A stretch of DNA of 37,356 nt, from positions 1 through 37,356 of IMG/VR virus record IMGVR_UViG_3300021247_000261; one strand, written 5' to 3'. The notes beneath the pieces were generated by a model, which was not told the origin of the DNA, made no database searches, and worked only from the letters and a program-made list of their open reading frames with translations. The stretch is from a virus. Each line of letters starts with the position of its first letter. The first letter of the stretch is position 1. Below are positions 23,484-30,188 of this stretch, one piece after another. The position numbers and the translations under genes are program-made.

Positions 23484-23948
23484 ATGCAATTCAACAACTT
23501 TGACGCAAATACCGTTGATCCGAATGTGGCATACGAGCCGCTTCCGGCTGGATGGTATAAGGCCGTTATCGCGGCATCAGAAGAAAAGCCGACCAAGAAC
23601 CAGCTTGGCAGCTACCTGCAACTTGAATTGCAGGTGATTGAAGGCCCACATCAAGGAAAAAAACTGACGGATCGTCTGAACCTAAACAACCCGAACCAGA
23701 CGGCCAGCGAGATTGCATATCGCACCCTGTCTGCCATTTGCCATGCTGTCGGGTTTATGACGCCGCGCCAGTCGTCTGACCTGCATGACAAGCCGCTGAT
23801 GGTCAAGGTTGCGGTAAAGCCTGCTGATGCGCAGTATTCTGCCAGCAATGAGGTGAAAGGCTATGAGGTAGCTGGAAAGCCTTCTACCAATCCTGGCGCG
23901 CAAGAACAGCATGCCGCGAAGTCGTCAACACCGCCATGGAAGCGCTAA
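23484..23948 (+). CDS. DUF669 protein, ssDNA-binding candidate
   Basis: A 154-residue protein with the DUF669 pattern: a start (MQFNNFDANTVDP), YEPLPAGWYKAVIAASEEKPTK, GSYLQLELQVIEGPHQGKKL, then LNLNNPNQTASEIAYRTLSAICHAVG. DUF669 proteins are small and OB-fold-like, and accompany Sak4-type ATPases, probably as single-strand binding proteins. The C-terminus is disordered and ends STPPWKR; bacterial SSB tails also end with a proline-rich segment, but here the terminal residues are basic, not acidic. A hairpin terminator follows. Confidence 0.82.
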   Translation: MQFNNFDANTVDPNVAYEPLPAGWYKAVIAASEEKPTKNQLGSYLQLELQVIEGPHQGKKLTDRLNLNNPNQTASEIAYRTLSAICHAVGFMTPRQSSDLHDKPLMVKVAVKPADAQYSASNEVKGYEVAGKPSTNPGAQEQHAAKSSTPPWKR

Positions 23949-23960
23949 TCTATTTTTTGA

Positions 23961-23985
23961 TGGGGCGAGAGATCGCCCCATTTTG
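23961..23985 (+). terminator. Intrinsic terminator
   Basis: Perfect 8-bp stem TGGGGCGA (23961-23968) and TCGCCCCA (23973-23980) with a GAGA loop, followed by TTTTGC. On the other strand the stem is followed by TCAAAAAATAG, so it is stronger on plus. It lies between the DUF669 gene and the nuclease gene and should reduce expression of downstream genes. Confidence 0.7.
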
Positions 23986-24005
23986 CAAATGGATGGGAAA
24001 ACGCT

Positions 24006-24941
24006 ATGGATCTGACAAATCACATCATGCCGCCAACGGTGCGGAAAATCTATGAACACTATAAGGCAAATCGCAAAAGCGCTCACCGTCAACACCTTGG
24101 CGGTAGCCAGATTGGCAATGAGTGCAGCCGCGCGTTGTGGTATCAATTCCGGCATATGGCGTCACCGTCTTTTGATGGTCGCGTGTTGCGGTTGTTTGAA
24201 ACTGGCGACCGCGAAGAAAGCCGCATTGTTGAAAACTTGCGCGCCGTTGGAGTGACGGTTTGGGATCGTGACCCTGAGACGGGACGGCAAATCAGCTATA
24301 CCGCGCACGGCGGGCATTTTGCTTTGAGCCTTGATGGCGTCGGGGAAGGATTTGAGGAAAGCGGCCAGCCGCACACGCTCGAGTTCAAAACCATGTCGGA
24401 GAAGAATTTCCGTGATTGCGAAAAGAAAGGCGTCCAGAAGTCAAAGCCGATCTATTGGGCGCAATGCCAGATCGGGATGCATTTGGCTGGGCTTGATCGG
24501 TGCGCTTTCATCGCTGTGAACAAAAACACCGATGAGATTTACATGGAACGGATCAAGGCAGATCCAGCGGAAGGCATGAGCCTTATTGCGAAAGCAGGTC
24601 AGATCATTTTTGCCGAAGCGCCACCATCAAAAATCAATGATGATCCGTCATTCTTTCTATGTCGTTTTTGCGAGTATCGCATCATTTGCCACGAGGACAA
24701 ACTACCGGAAGTAAACTGCCGCACTTGCGCCAATGTGACACCAGAAAAAGATGGCACATGGTCATGCCGCATCAAGTCTGAATTGTTCACTTGTGACGAT
24801 CACCTATTCAATCCACATGCCATGCCGTGGCAAATCAATGATGCTGGCGATGATTGGATTGAGTATGTCACAGCAGATGGTGAAGTGATCAGAAACCACA
24901 AAAACAGCGCGCACTTGAAATCATTGGAGGCTCCGTTTTGA
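24006..24941 (+). CDS. PD-(D/E)XK nuclease, Cas4/RecB-like, with Fe-S cysteines
   Basis: A 311-residue exonuclease of the Cas4/AddB type. Catalytic motifs are D110 (LSLDGVG), E126-F-K128 (LEFKTM) and the Q-motif Q153 (YWAQCQIGMH). One cysteine is near the N-terminus (C40 in GNECSRALWY) and three follow the core (C219-x2-C222-x5-C228), the arrangement that holds a 4Fe-4S cluster in Cas4 and AddB. A second cysteine set near the C-terminus (about 238-263: CRTC, SC, TC) may bind zinc. It would resect DNA ends for the Sak4-type ATPase. The start follows GGGA. Confidence 0.85.
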   Translation: MDLTNHIMPPTVRKIYEHYKANRKSAHRQHLGGSQIGNECSRALWYQFRHMASPSFDGRVLRLFETGDREESRIVENLRAVGVTVWDRDPETGRQISYTAHGGHFALSLDGVGEGFEESGQPHTLEFKTMSEKNFRDCEKKGVQKSKPIYWAQCQIGMHLAGLDRCAFIAVNKNTDEIYMERIKADPAEGMSLIAKAGQIIFAEAPPSKINDDPSFFLCRFCEYRIICHEDKLPEVNCRTCANVTPEKDGTWSCRIKSELFTCDDHLFNPHAMPWQINDAGDDWIEYVTADGEVIRNHKNSAHLKSLEAPF

Positions 24942-26575
24942 CAATCCAACTCCGCGATTATCAAACCGCAGCTATTGATGGATTGTATAGTTACTGGGCA
25001 GACAAGCGCGGTGACAATCCTTTGATTGTAGCCCCAACTGGGGCGGGAAAAAGCCTTATCATTGCCAGCCTTGTCAAAGATGCTTGCGAGTATCCAGGCA
25101 CTCGGATCATGATCTTGAGCCATGTTAAGGAGTTGCTTGAACAGAACGCCAAGGAATTGCTTGAACTCTATCCGCAGGCAGATTTTGGTTTTTACTCTGC
25201 AAGCATTGGCCAAAAGCGACTGGATAAGCAGATCACGTTTGCAGGTATTCAATCTGTTTGGGAAAAGGCGCCTGCGATGATACCACCTCCTGATCTGGTG
25301 TTGATCGACGAGGCGCATATGCTGCCAAAAAAGACGACAACGCGATACGGGAAATTCATTGCCGATCTAAAGCAATGCAATCCGCTTGTTAAAATTGTAG
25401 GCCTGACTGCCACGCCATATCGTCTTGATAGCGGGTATCTGCACAAAGGCGAAGGCGCTATTTTTGACGGCATCGCATATGATATTCCGGTATCAATGCT
25501 GATGGATAAAGGCCACCTTGCGCCCGTTATCAGCAAAGGTGGTGCGCGTAAGATTGACCTGACTAACGTTCATATGCGCGGTGGTGAGTTTATTGAAAGC
25601 GAACTTGCGACGGCTGCAAGTGATCCTGAATTGGTCAAGGCGACAGTTGCAGAGATTGTTGAATTAGGGGCGGATCGCAAGTGCTGGCTTATCTTTGCAA
25701 GTGGCGTCAAGCATGCCGAGATGCTGAAAGATCAATTTGAAACACACGGCATTACATGCGCCGTTGTAACTGGTGCGGATGATACAAAAGACAGAGATCG
25801 TAAGATCAATGATTTCAAAGCTGGGCGGTTGCGGTGTTTGCTCAATGTGAACGTGCTTACAACTGGCTTTAACGTCCCTGCCGTTGATCTTGTGGCGCTT
25901 GTTAGGGCTACTGCATCAACTGGTCTATACGTTCAGATGGTAGGTCGCGGCACACGCAATAGCGCAGGCAAGACAAACTGCCTTGTGCTTGATTATGGCG
26001 AGAACGTAGCAAGGCATGGGTTCATTGATGCAGTAAAACCGACGATCAAGGGGGCAGGCACTGGTGGCGATGCGCCCAGCAAGGAATGCCCAAACTGCCA
26101 GACGATCTGCCATGCGGCTATTCGCGTTTGCCCAGAGTGTGGCCATCAATTCCCGCCACCAGAGGCAAACCACGGAACGCGCGCATATGATGGTGCGATG
26201 TTATCCAGCCAGGTTGTGCCTGAATGGTGGGATGTGCAGGACGTGACTTATCAAAAGTGGGTCAAGGAAGGAAAGCCGGACAGCATCCGCGTAACATATC
26301 ATTGTGGGCTTAATCAGCGCGTTAGCGAATGGCTATGCCCAGATCATGGCGGATATGCTGCAAGCCGTTATGAGGCCCGCAAGGCTGCGCTGTTCAGTGG
26401 CGCGCGCACCACAGAAGAAGCAATGCAGGAATGTCAATGGTGGGCCAAGCCAAGTCGGATCAAGGTCAAGCCTGATGGTAAGTTTCACCAGATCGTGCAG
26501 CTTGACTACAAGCCGAAAGACCCAGAGAAAATAGAAGTTTTTGCGGGATTTGACGATGACGACATTCCCTTCTGA
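24938..26575 (+). CDS. SF2 DEAD/DEAH helicase with zinc-ribbon insert
   Basis: A 545-residue helicase. Motif I is APTGAGKS (32-39), motif II DEAH (124-127), motif III TATP (157-160), and motif VI QMVGRGTR (333-340). After the RecA2 lobe a four-cysteine zinc ribbon occurs (C384, C387, C398, C401). The C-terminal 130 residues are Trp-rich (WWDVQDVTYQKW, QCQWWAKP) and end in acidic FDDDDIPF, similar to the tail of an SSB-interacting protein. ATG 24938 overlaps the nuclease stop by four bases. It probably works with the nuclease in DNA-end processing or in replication restart. Confidence 0.9.
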   Translation: MTIQLRDYQTAAIDGLYSYWADKRGDNPLIVAPTGAGKSLIIASLVKDACEYPGTRIMILSHVKELLEQNAKELLELYPQADFGFYSASIGQKRLDKQITFAGIQSVWEKAPAMIPPPDLVLIDEAHMLPKKTTTRYGKFIADLKQCNPLVKIVGLTATPYRLDSGYLHKGEGAIFDGIAYDIPVSMLMDKGHLAPVISKGGARKIDLTNVHMRGGEFIESELATAASDPELVKATVAEIVELGADRKCWLIFASGVKHAEMLKDQFETHGITCAVVTGADDTKDRDRKINDFKAGRLRCLLNVNVLTTGFNVPAVDLVALVRATASTGLYVQMVGRGTRNSAGKTNCLVLDYGENVARHGFIDAVKPTIKGAGTGGDAPSKECPNCQTICHAAIRVCPECGHQFPPPEANHGTRAYDGAMLSSQVVPEWWDVQDVTYQKWVKEGKPDSIRVTYHCGLNQRVSEWLCPDHGGYAASRYEARKAALFSGARTTEEAMQECQWWAKPSRIKVKPDGKFHQIVQLDYKPKDPEKIEVFAGFDDDDIPF

Positions 26576-26900
26576 ACACGATGAACAAACTGGTTTTGTC
26601 ACTTGGTTTCGCGCCAAGTGGCCGCGCGTGTTGATCTATGCCATTCCAAACGGTGAACATCGCGCGATCAGCACGGCCAAAAAGCTAAAGGCAGAGGGCG
26701 TTGTTAGCGGAATGCCTGATCTTCATGTGCCTGAATGGCATTTATGGATCGAGATGAAGCGCACAAAAGGCGGCAGGCTATCACCAGAACAGAAAGAAAT
26801 GATCCGTTATCTTGAAATCATTGGGCAGCGCGTGATTGTAGGATATGGGGCTGCTGATGCATCGCGTCAGATTTTGGAAATGTTGCCCCCGACGGTCTGA
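26556..26900 (+). CDS. VRR-NUC nuclease
   Basis: The 114-residue protein is a minimal VRR-NUC domain: E8/Q11 at the N-terminus, IPNGEHR (30-36), GVVSGMPDLHVPEWHLWIEMKR with catalytic D55, E66 and K68 (PD...ExK), and the helical SPEQKEMIRYLE. Phage stand-alone VRR-NUC enzymes act on branched DNA, for example Holliday junctions. ATG 26556 overlaps the helicase end by 20 bases in another frame. Together with the helicase and nuclease it completes a recombination set. Confidence 0.9.
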   Translation: MTTFPSEHDEQTGFVTWFRAKWPRVLIYAIPNGEHRAISTAKKLKAEGVVSGMPDLHVPEWHLWIEMKRTKGGRLSPEQKEMIRYLEIIGQRVIVGYGAADASRQILEMLPPTV

Positions 26901-26930
26901 AATGTAGCGCATTTGGTTAGCGCCGGGGGC
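26885..26930. terminator. Possible structure between convergent genes
   Basis: Arms GCCCCCG (26885-26891) and CGGGGGC (26924-26930) enclose a smaller AAATG/CATTT hairpin (26900-26914). It sits where rightward VRR-NUC and leftward methyltransferase transcripts meet. There is no U-run, so termination is uncertain. Confidence 0.35.
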
Positions 26931-26964
26931 TGTCTGTATAACCGAAATTCCCGTGTTTAGCCTT

Positions 26965-27774
26965 TCATAATTGCGCGATACCGTCGCGTGTCGGTTTGGC
27001 TGAGTGCCGAATAGATTGCAAAATCGCATTCCCGATCAATTCTGGAATCTGAGGGATTACGGCGTTTCCGAGGGCTTTTAATCTGCGTTTGTCCATCCCA
27101 ACGGAAACCCCATTGCCATCTCGTAAAGGGGCGCTACGTTCTGCCACGCGACACCAGCCATCAATGCTTCCGTCGAAAGCGACGGTGAATGTCGCAAACG
27201 AGCAGCTAGAAATGCCGATGTTCTCGACAAATCTTTGTGGTCTCGTGCGTTTGGGGTAGGCAACAATCCAGACACGCTCTCGGCGATGGGGAGCGCCAAT
27301 GGCTGAAGCCGGTATGCAGTGCCATTCTGCATCATACCCGATCTCGGCCAATTCTCCGAGAACTCGGCCAAACCACCGCCCTGGTTGCTCGCTTGGGCCA
27401 GCAAGCAGTGCTGCGACGTTCTCCACGATGACGAATTGCGGTCGTAGTTCGCCAACCAGACGGATGATTTCAGACCAGAGGCCAGACCGGGTTCCTTCGC
27501 CCATTCCAGCCTGCTTTCCGGCAACGCTAAGGTCTTGGCACGGGAATCCGCCCGTGACGACATCAACGGCAATTCCGTCTCGTGCCAAAACGTCTGCTGT
27601 GAGGGTTCTAACGTCATGGTATTGCGGAACCTCCGGCCAATGTTTTTTCAGGACGCGGCGGGGGAATTCCTCAATCTCGCAGAACGCCACGGTCTCAAAG
27701 CCGCCCGTCCGTTCCAGGCCGAGAGAGAAGCCGCCGATGCCGGAGAAAAGATCGAGGACGCGCAGTTTTTTCAT
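26965..27774 (-). CDS. dcm: DNA cytosine-C5 methyltransferase
   Basis: A complete 269-residue C5 methyltransferase. Motif I is LDLFSGIGGFSLGLE (7-21), motif IV GGFPCQDLS with catalytic Cys79, motif VI VENV (117-120), motif VIII APHRRERVW (161-169), and motif X ALGNAVIPQI (234-243). The target-recognition region (about 175-228) is very short. No matching restriction enzyme is encoded, so it is an orphan modification enzyme, probably for protection against host restriction. It is the only leftward gene amid the rightward early block except for the RHH gene. AGGTG precedes ATG 27774. Its other frame carries a second recognisable protein (27078-27617). Confidence 0.93.
   Translation of the reverse strand: MKKLRVLDLFSGIGGFSLGLERTGGFETVAFCEIEEFPRRVLKKHWPEVPQYHDVRTLTADVLARDGIAVDVVTGGFPCQDLSVAGKQAGMGEGTRSGLWSEIIRLVGELRPQFVIVENVAALLAGPSEQPGRWFGRVLGELAEIGYDAEWHCIPASAIGAPHRRERVWIVAYPKRTRPQRFVENIGISSCSFATFTVAFDGSIDGWCRVAERSAPLRDGNGVSVGMDKRRLKALGNAVIPQIPELIGNAILQSIRHSAKPTRDGIAQL
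27078..27617 (-). CDS. Overlapping frame: SSWRTSQ/WPRSGM-type phage protein
   Basis: A 179-codon open frame inside the C5 methyltransferase gene, same strand, other frame. The product reads DRNSSSWRTSQ, AEFSENWPRSGMMQNGTAYRL, SGLLPTPNARDHKD and, close to its end, MAMGFPLGWT. I know this motif order from a widespread phage protein family that is often annotated next to C5 methyltransferase genes. WPRSGMMQNGTAYRL shares its bases with IGYDAEWHCIPASAI of the enzyme, and GFPLGW with GVSVGM. ATG 27617 follows GGAGG at 12 bases, somewhat far. Either real dual coding or a frame shadow of a conserved enzyme is possible. Confidence 0.45.
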   Translation of the reverse strand: MTLEPSQQTFWHETELPLMSSRADSRAKTLALPESRLEWAKEPGLASGLKSSVWLANYDRNSSSWRTSQHCLLAQASNQGGGLAEFSENWPRSGMMQNGTAYRLQPLALPIAESVSGLLPTPNARDHKDLSRTSAFLAARLRHSPSLSTEALMAGVAWQNVAPLYEMAMGFPLGWTNAD

Positions 27775-27786
27775 TCATACACCTAA

Positions 27787-27817
27787 GAAAAACCCCTGCG
27801 ATTGTTACACCGCAGTG
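27787..27817 (-). terminator. Terminator of the RHH gene
   Basis: On the minus strand a CTGCG/CGCAG stem with flanking C/G pairs is followed by GGGTTTTTC. It ends the leftward RHH transcript just before the methyltransferase gene. GCGGTGTAACA in this hairpin is also found in the terminator at 17850-17871. Confidence 0.6.
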
Positions 27818-27843
27818 GAGTTGGCCGGATCGTGGAAGATCGA

Positions 27844-27984
27844 TCAACGGCTGGGAGAAATCAGCGCATCAAGCTGCGCGCGGATCAAGCTGGCAAGGTC
27901 AATACCACGGTCAGCCGCAAGCGCCTTGTAAGCCGCTAGCGCATCCTTGCTTAGTCTGATCTGGAATACTGCGTTCTTGGTCAT
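27844..27984 (-). CDS. Ribbon-helix-helix (CopG/Arc-like) repressor
   Basis: A 46-residue protein: a beta strand (TKNAVFQIRLSKD), then two helices (DALAAYKALAADRG and DLASLIRAQLDALI), the exact size and shape of a minimal RHH DNA-binding protein. RHH proteins act as dimers on short inverted repeats. A 9-bp inverted repeat at 27987-28013 starts three bases upstream of the ATG, so autoregulation is likely. It is transcribed away from the accessory operon that starts at 28088, the usual layout of a repressor controlling a divergent promoter. A terminator follows its stop codon. Confidence 0.85.
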   Translation of the reverse strand: MTKNAVFQIRLSKDALAAYKALAADRGIDLASLIRAQLDALISPSR

Positions 27985-27986
27985 GC

Positions 27987-28013
27987 CATGACATTACCGC
28001 GCAAAATGTCATG
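27987..28013. promoter_or_regulatory. Inverted-repeat operator for the RHH repressor
   Basis: CATGACATT (27987-27995) and AATGTCATG (28005-28013), perfect 9-bp arms around nine bases. On the minus strand TTGCGT and TAATGT (17 apart) overlap the arms and could be the -35 and -10 of the RHH gene, with the -10 only six bases from its ATG, which suggests a leaderless mRNA. Confidence 0.6.
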
Positions 28014-28039
28014 ACGCAAGCGCAAATAGTGCTTGCATG

Positions 28040-28052
28040 TGTAATGACACTA
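28040..28052. promoter_or_regulatory. Shared 13-bp control motif, copy B
   Basis: TGTAATGACACTA, identical to 19422-19434. Both copies are followed, three bases later, by CATG. This copy lies between the RHH operator and the first accessory gene (28088). TTGCAT at 28034-28039 is a possible -35 box of the rightward promoter, with the motif in its spacer. Confidence 0.5.
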
Positions 28053-28087
28053 GGGCATGGTGTGGGAACAAGAACGGGAGACCTGAC

Positions 28088-28213
28088 ATGACAAACCAAG
28101 AAATCCGCGCATACAATGCCAAGCGTTTTGCTGAAGAACGTAAGCGCGATGCTGAGCTGCTTGCTGCATATCAGCGCGAATGTGAGGCTTCGTGGAAAAA
28201 TGTAGAACATTAA
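28088..28213 (+). CDS. Small helical hypothetical protein
   Basis: A 41-residue protein, MTNQEIRAYNAKRFAEERKR..., almost wholly one amphipathic, charged helix. Its leader GGGAGACCTGAC is nearly repeated before the next gene (28229), which suggests that both were produced by duplication of an expression unit or that the leader is a conserved ribosome site. First gene of the rightward accessory operon. Function unknown. Confidence 0.65.
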   Translation: MTNQEIRAYNAKRFAEERKRDAELLAAYQRECEASWKNVEH

Positions 28214-28228
28214 ACAGGAGACCTGACA

Positions 28229-28477
28229 ATGCTCTACTTCACACGCACGGTTGATCTGCCTGACGGATCGGAAGTCGAGGTTAAGTTTACCGCAGACGAT
28301 GACGGCAATATGGACTTTGACGGCGAGAGCGGATTGCCGGAAGGACCTATTGAGGATTTCGCATTGGACGCCGCATGGGATTGGTGGCACAGCGAAGGAT
28401 GGAATGAAGCATTGCAGGCCGAAGCCGATGATGCCGCAGATGCAAAATATGAACGCATGAGGGAGGAACGGGAATGA
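28229..28477 (+). CDS. Small acidic hypothetical protein
   Basis: An 82-residue, strongly acidic protein. A beta-like first part, MLYFTRTVDLPDGSEVEVKFTADDDGN, is followed by a Trp-containing helix (DFALDAAWDWWHSEGWNEAL) and an acidic end. Strong net negative charge and small size are features of DNA-mimic or anti-restriction proteins, but this is not evidence of such a role. GGAG site at a good distance. The stop overlaps the next start (ATGA). Confidence 0.75.
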   Translation: MLYFTRTVDLPDGSEVEVKFTADDDGNMDFDGESGLPEGPIEDFALDAAWDWWHSEGWNEALQAEADDAADAKYERMREERE

Positions 28478-28644
28478 CAGAACATCTTTCCTGCGATCAG
28501 TGCGGCGATGATCTGGCACAACTGCGCGAGATTGACCTGGACGGATGGACCGCCAACTTGATCGTATGCCGCATTTGCTTTGAGGCTGACGACAAAGAAA
28601 ACGACTTCATGGATTTGAAATTGGCACAGGAGGCCATCGAATGA
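28474..28644 (+). CDS. Small zinc-ribbon protein
   Basis: 56 residues with two Cys pairs (CDQCGDD... and CRICFEAD), a compact zinc ribbon. ATGA overlaps on both sides tie it to the neighbours. The acidic C-terminal helix (DDKENDFMDLKLAQEAIE) follows. No family name can be given; phage zinc ribbons of this size often bind nucleic acid or a host protein. Confidence 0.72.
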   Translation: MTEHLSCDQCGDDLAQLREIDLDGWTANLIVCRICFEADDKENDFMDLKLAQEAIE

Positions 28645-29264
28645 CCAATATCATCGACAGCAACGACATCTTCGACATCAGCGATGATGACGATGGCCCG
28701 AAAGAGTCTCTTACCGCTACCACTACCAGCGAACCCGACGCCAAGATTGAGTTTCACGTCCAGATGCGCGACTGGACGCTGCGCGACATGGAAATTCTGA
28801 TCGTTGAAGCAGCGGCAAAGCAAATTGTCGGGCGCGTGAACCGGCCGAACGACCTATCAAAGCAGATCGAGGCCCGCGTGCGTGAGTTGCTGGTGGCGAA
28901 GGCAGATGAACGCCTTGCGCTGGTGACGGCTGAAATTATCGACCAGCCGGTGACGCCTGCATTTGGCGACAAAAAGCCCGTCACGATGCGGGAAATGATC
29001 GGCCTCTATGGCCGCAAATACCTGACGCAGACCGTTGGCCGTGATGGCGCGCCATCGTCTAGCCATTACGACGCCAAGACGACGCGCATGGCCTATCTGG
29101 TCGAGCGCGCTTTGGACACAAAGTTCAAGCGGGAGATTGAAGCGGCGACAAACGCTGCAATCTCCGAAATTCAAAAGATGATCCGCGAACAACATCTCAA
29201 ATTGCTTAGCGCCGAGAAGGCGCGAGTTCGGGCTGCGATTGACAAGGAGGTTGATGTCAAATGA
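28641..29264 (+). CDS. Hypothetical early protein
   Basis: A 207-residue protein with an acidic, low-complexity N-terminus (DIFDISDDDDGPKESLTATTTSE). A mainly helical body follows (IEARVRELLVAKADERLALVTAEIIDQPVTPAFGDKK, and VTMREMIGLYGRKYLTQTVGRDG) with a long C-terminal coiled helix. I do not recognise the family. It is the largest protein of the first half of the accessory operon and, from length and helix content, may be a structural or regulatory factor that binds another phage protein. Confidence 0.75.
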   Translation: MTNIIDSNDIFDISDDDDGPKESLTATTTSEPDAKIEFHVQMRDWTLRDMEILIVEAAAKQIVGRVNRPNDLSKQIEARVRELLVAKADERLALVTAEIIDQPVTPAFGDKKPVTMREMIGLYGRKYLTQTVGRDGAPSSSHYDAKTTRMAYLVERALDTKFKREIEAATNAAISEIQKMIREQHLKLLSAEKARVRAAIDKEVDVK

Positions 29265-29500
29265 CCGATCCCCACATCCAGATGGGCCGCAAACTCGCAG
29301 CCGCCCGTGATGCACTCGGGCCGACCATCGCACCGCGCGATCTGACCCGCTTCGACCGCGTGGGCCGCGTCAATGACGAGTGGTCCGACTTCGACGCTGA
29401 TTTCAAATTCTGGCCGCTGTTCTGCGCCCTTGCATTGGGCGCAGTGATCGGCCTGGCCCTGTATTGGGCGATTTCCACCTACATCATGGGGGCGAATTGA
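29261..29500 (+). CDS. Small single-span membrane protein
   Basis: 79 residues. The N-terminal half is soluble and charged (MGRKLAAARDALGPTIAPRDLTRFDRVGRVNDEW). The C-terminal third is one clear membrane helix, FCALALGAVIGLALYWAIST. The topology probably puts the charged part in the cytoplasm. It could tether a phage function at the membrane or block superinfection; the sequence does not decide. ATGA with the previous gene, TGATG with the next. Confidence 0.72.
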   Translation: MTDPHIQMGRKLAAARDALGPTIAPRDLTRFDRVGRVNDEWSDFDADFKFWPLFCALALGAVIGLALYWAISTYIMGAN

Positions 29501-29955
29501 TGACCGACGATCTGAAAGCGCGGCTGCGCGGCATGGACGGCGACAGCATGAGCATTAAGACGCTAGACGAAGCCGCCGACCGCATCGAAGCCCTCGAACT
29601 CGCCCTGACCCAATCCCGCGCCGAAACCGCTGCGGTGATTGAGCGGGCGGCGGAAGTATCAGACCGAATAGCGAAGGGAGAGATTACGTCAGATGTGACA
29701 CGGAACGGGAAACCAGTAACGCGGATCAGCCCGGCAATGCACCAACACGCTGTAGAAACGGCTGGAATTTATGTGTCTGGACAAATCCGCGCCCTCGCCA
29801 CCCCAGACCAAACCGCCGCGCTGGACGCTGTGCGGGCAGCCGAGCGGGAACAGATCGCGGCTATGGTTAAAAGCTACGGTGAAGGGTCCAGCAGACCGCA
29901 ATGCAAGCATGATTGCGAAGCACTTGCCGCCGCCATCAAAGGAGCCAAAGCATGA
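29500..29955 (+). CDS. Hypothetical coiled-coil protein
   Basis: 151 residues from ATG 29500 (TGATG overlap). An earlier TTG in the same frame at 29464 is rejected because it reads through the membrane segment of the preceding gene. The first part is a coiled coil (TLDEAADRIEALELALTQSRAETAAVIERAAEV), of a style frequent in phage proteins with a IDEAADRIEALE repeat. The C-terminus has CKHDCEALAAAIKGA. No enzyme motif is seen. Confidence 0.75.
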   Translation: MTDDLKARLRGMDGDSMSIKTLDEAADRIEALELALTQSRAETAAVIERAAEVSDRIAKGEITSDVTRNGKPVTRISPAMHQHAVETAGIYVSGQIRALATPDQTAALDAVRAAEREQIAAMVKSYGEGSSRPQCKHDCEALAAAIKGAKA

Positions 29956-30188
29956 CCGCGAAATATAACGGTGGGCCTGCGTTTCCAACAGAGCCTCGTG
30001 GAATAGTTTATGGGGATGCGTATGACGGCATGACCATGCGCGATTGGTTCGCTGGGCAGGCTACAGATAGCGACATCAAGGAGTTGATGCGTATTTACGA
30101 TTCCGCAGGCCGCATCACTGACCAATACAGAACCCGCGAACAGGCAAGATATGCCTTTGCTGACCTGATGCTGGAGGCTCGCAAATGA
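29952..30188 (+). CDS. Small conserved-type phage protein
   Basis: A 78-residue protein with GGPAFPTEPRGIVYGDAYDGMTMRDWFAGQA, a pattern that I know from small phage proteins in many hosts (GGPAFP...GMTLRDYFAA). The C-terminus is a helix (YDSAGRITDQYRTREQARYAFADLML). Function unknown. The in-frame extension upstream of 29952 has no support. Overlaps on both sides are ATGA. Confidence 0.78.
   Translation: MTAKYNGGPAFPTEPRGIVYGDAYDGMTMRDWFAGQATDSDIKELMRIYDSAGRITDQYRTREQARYAFADLMLEARK

Noticed and set aside
27299-27931. Long plus-strand frame opposite the C5 methyltransferase
   Set aside because: It has no recognisable motif or ribosome site and mirrors the codon bias of the methyltransferase on the other strand.
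27911-28519. Minus-strand frame (202 codons) over the RHH operator and first accessory genes
   Set aside because: It runs through the operator, promoter and three better-supported genes, and its Cys/Phe/Ile-rich sequence is typical of an antisense reading.
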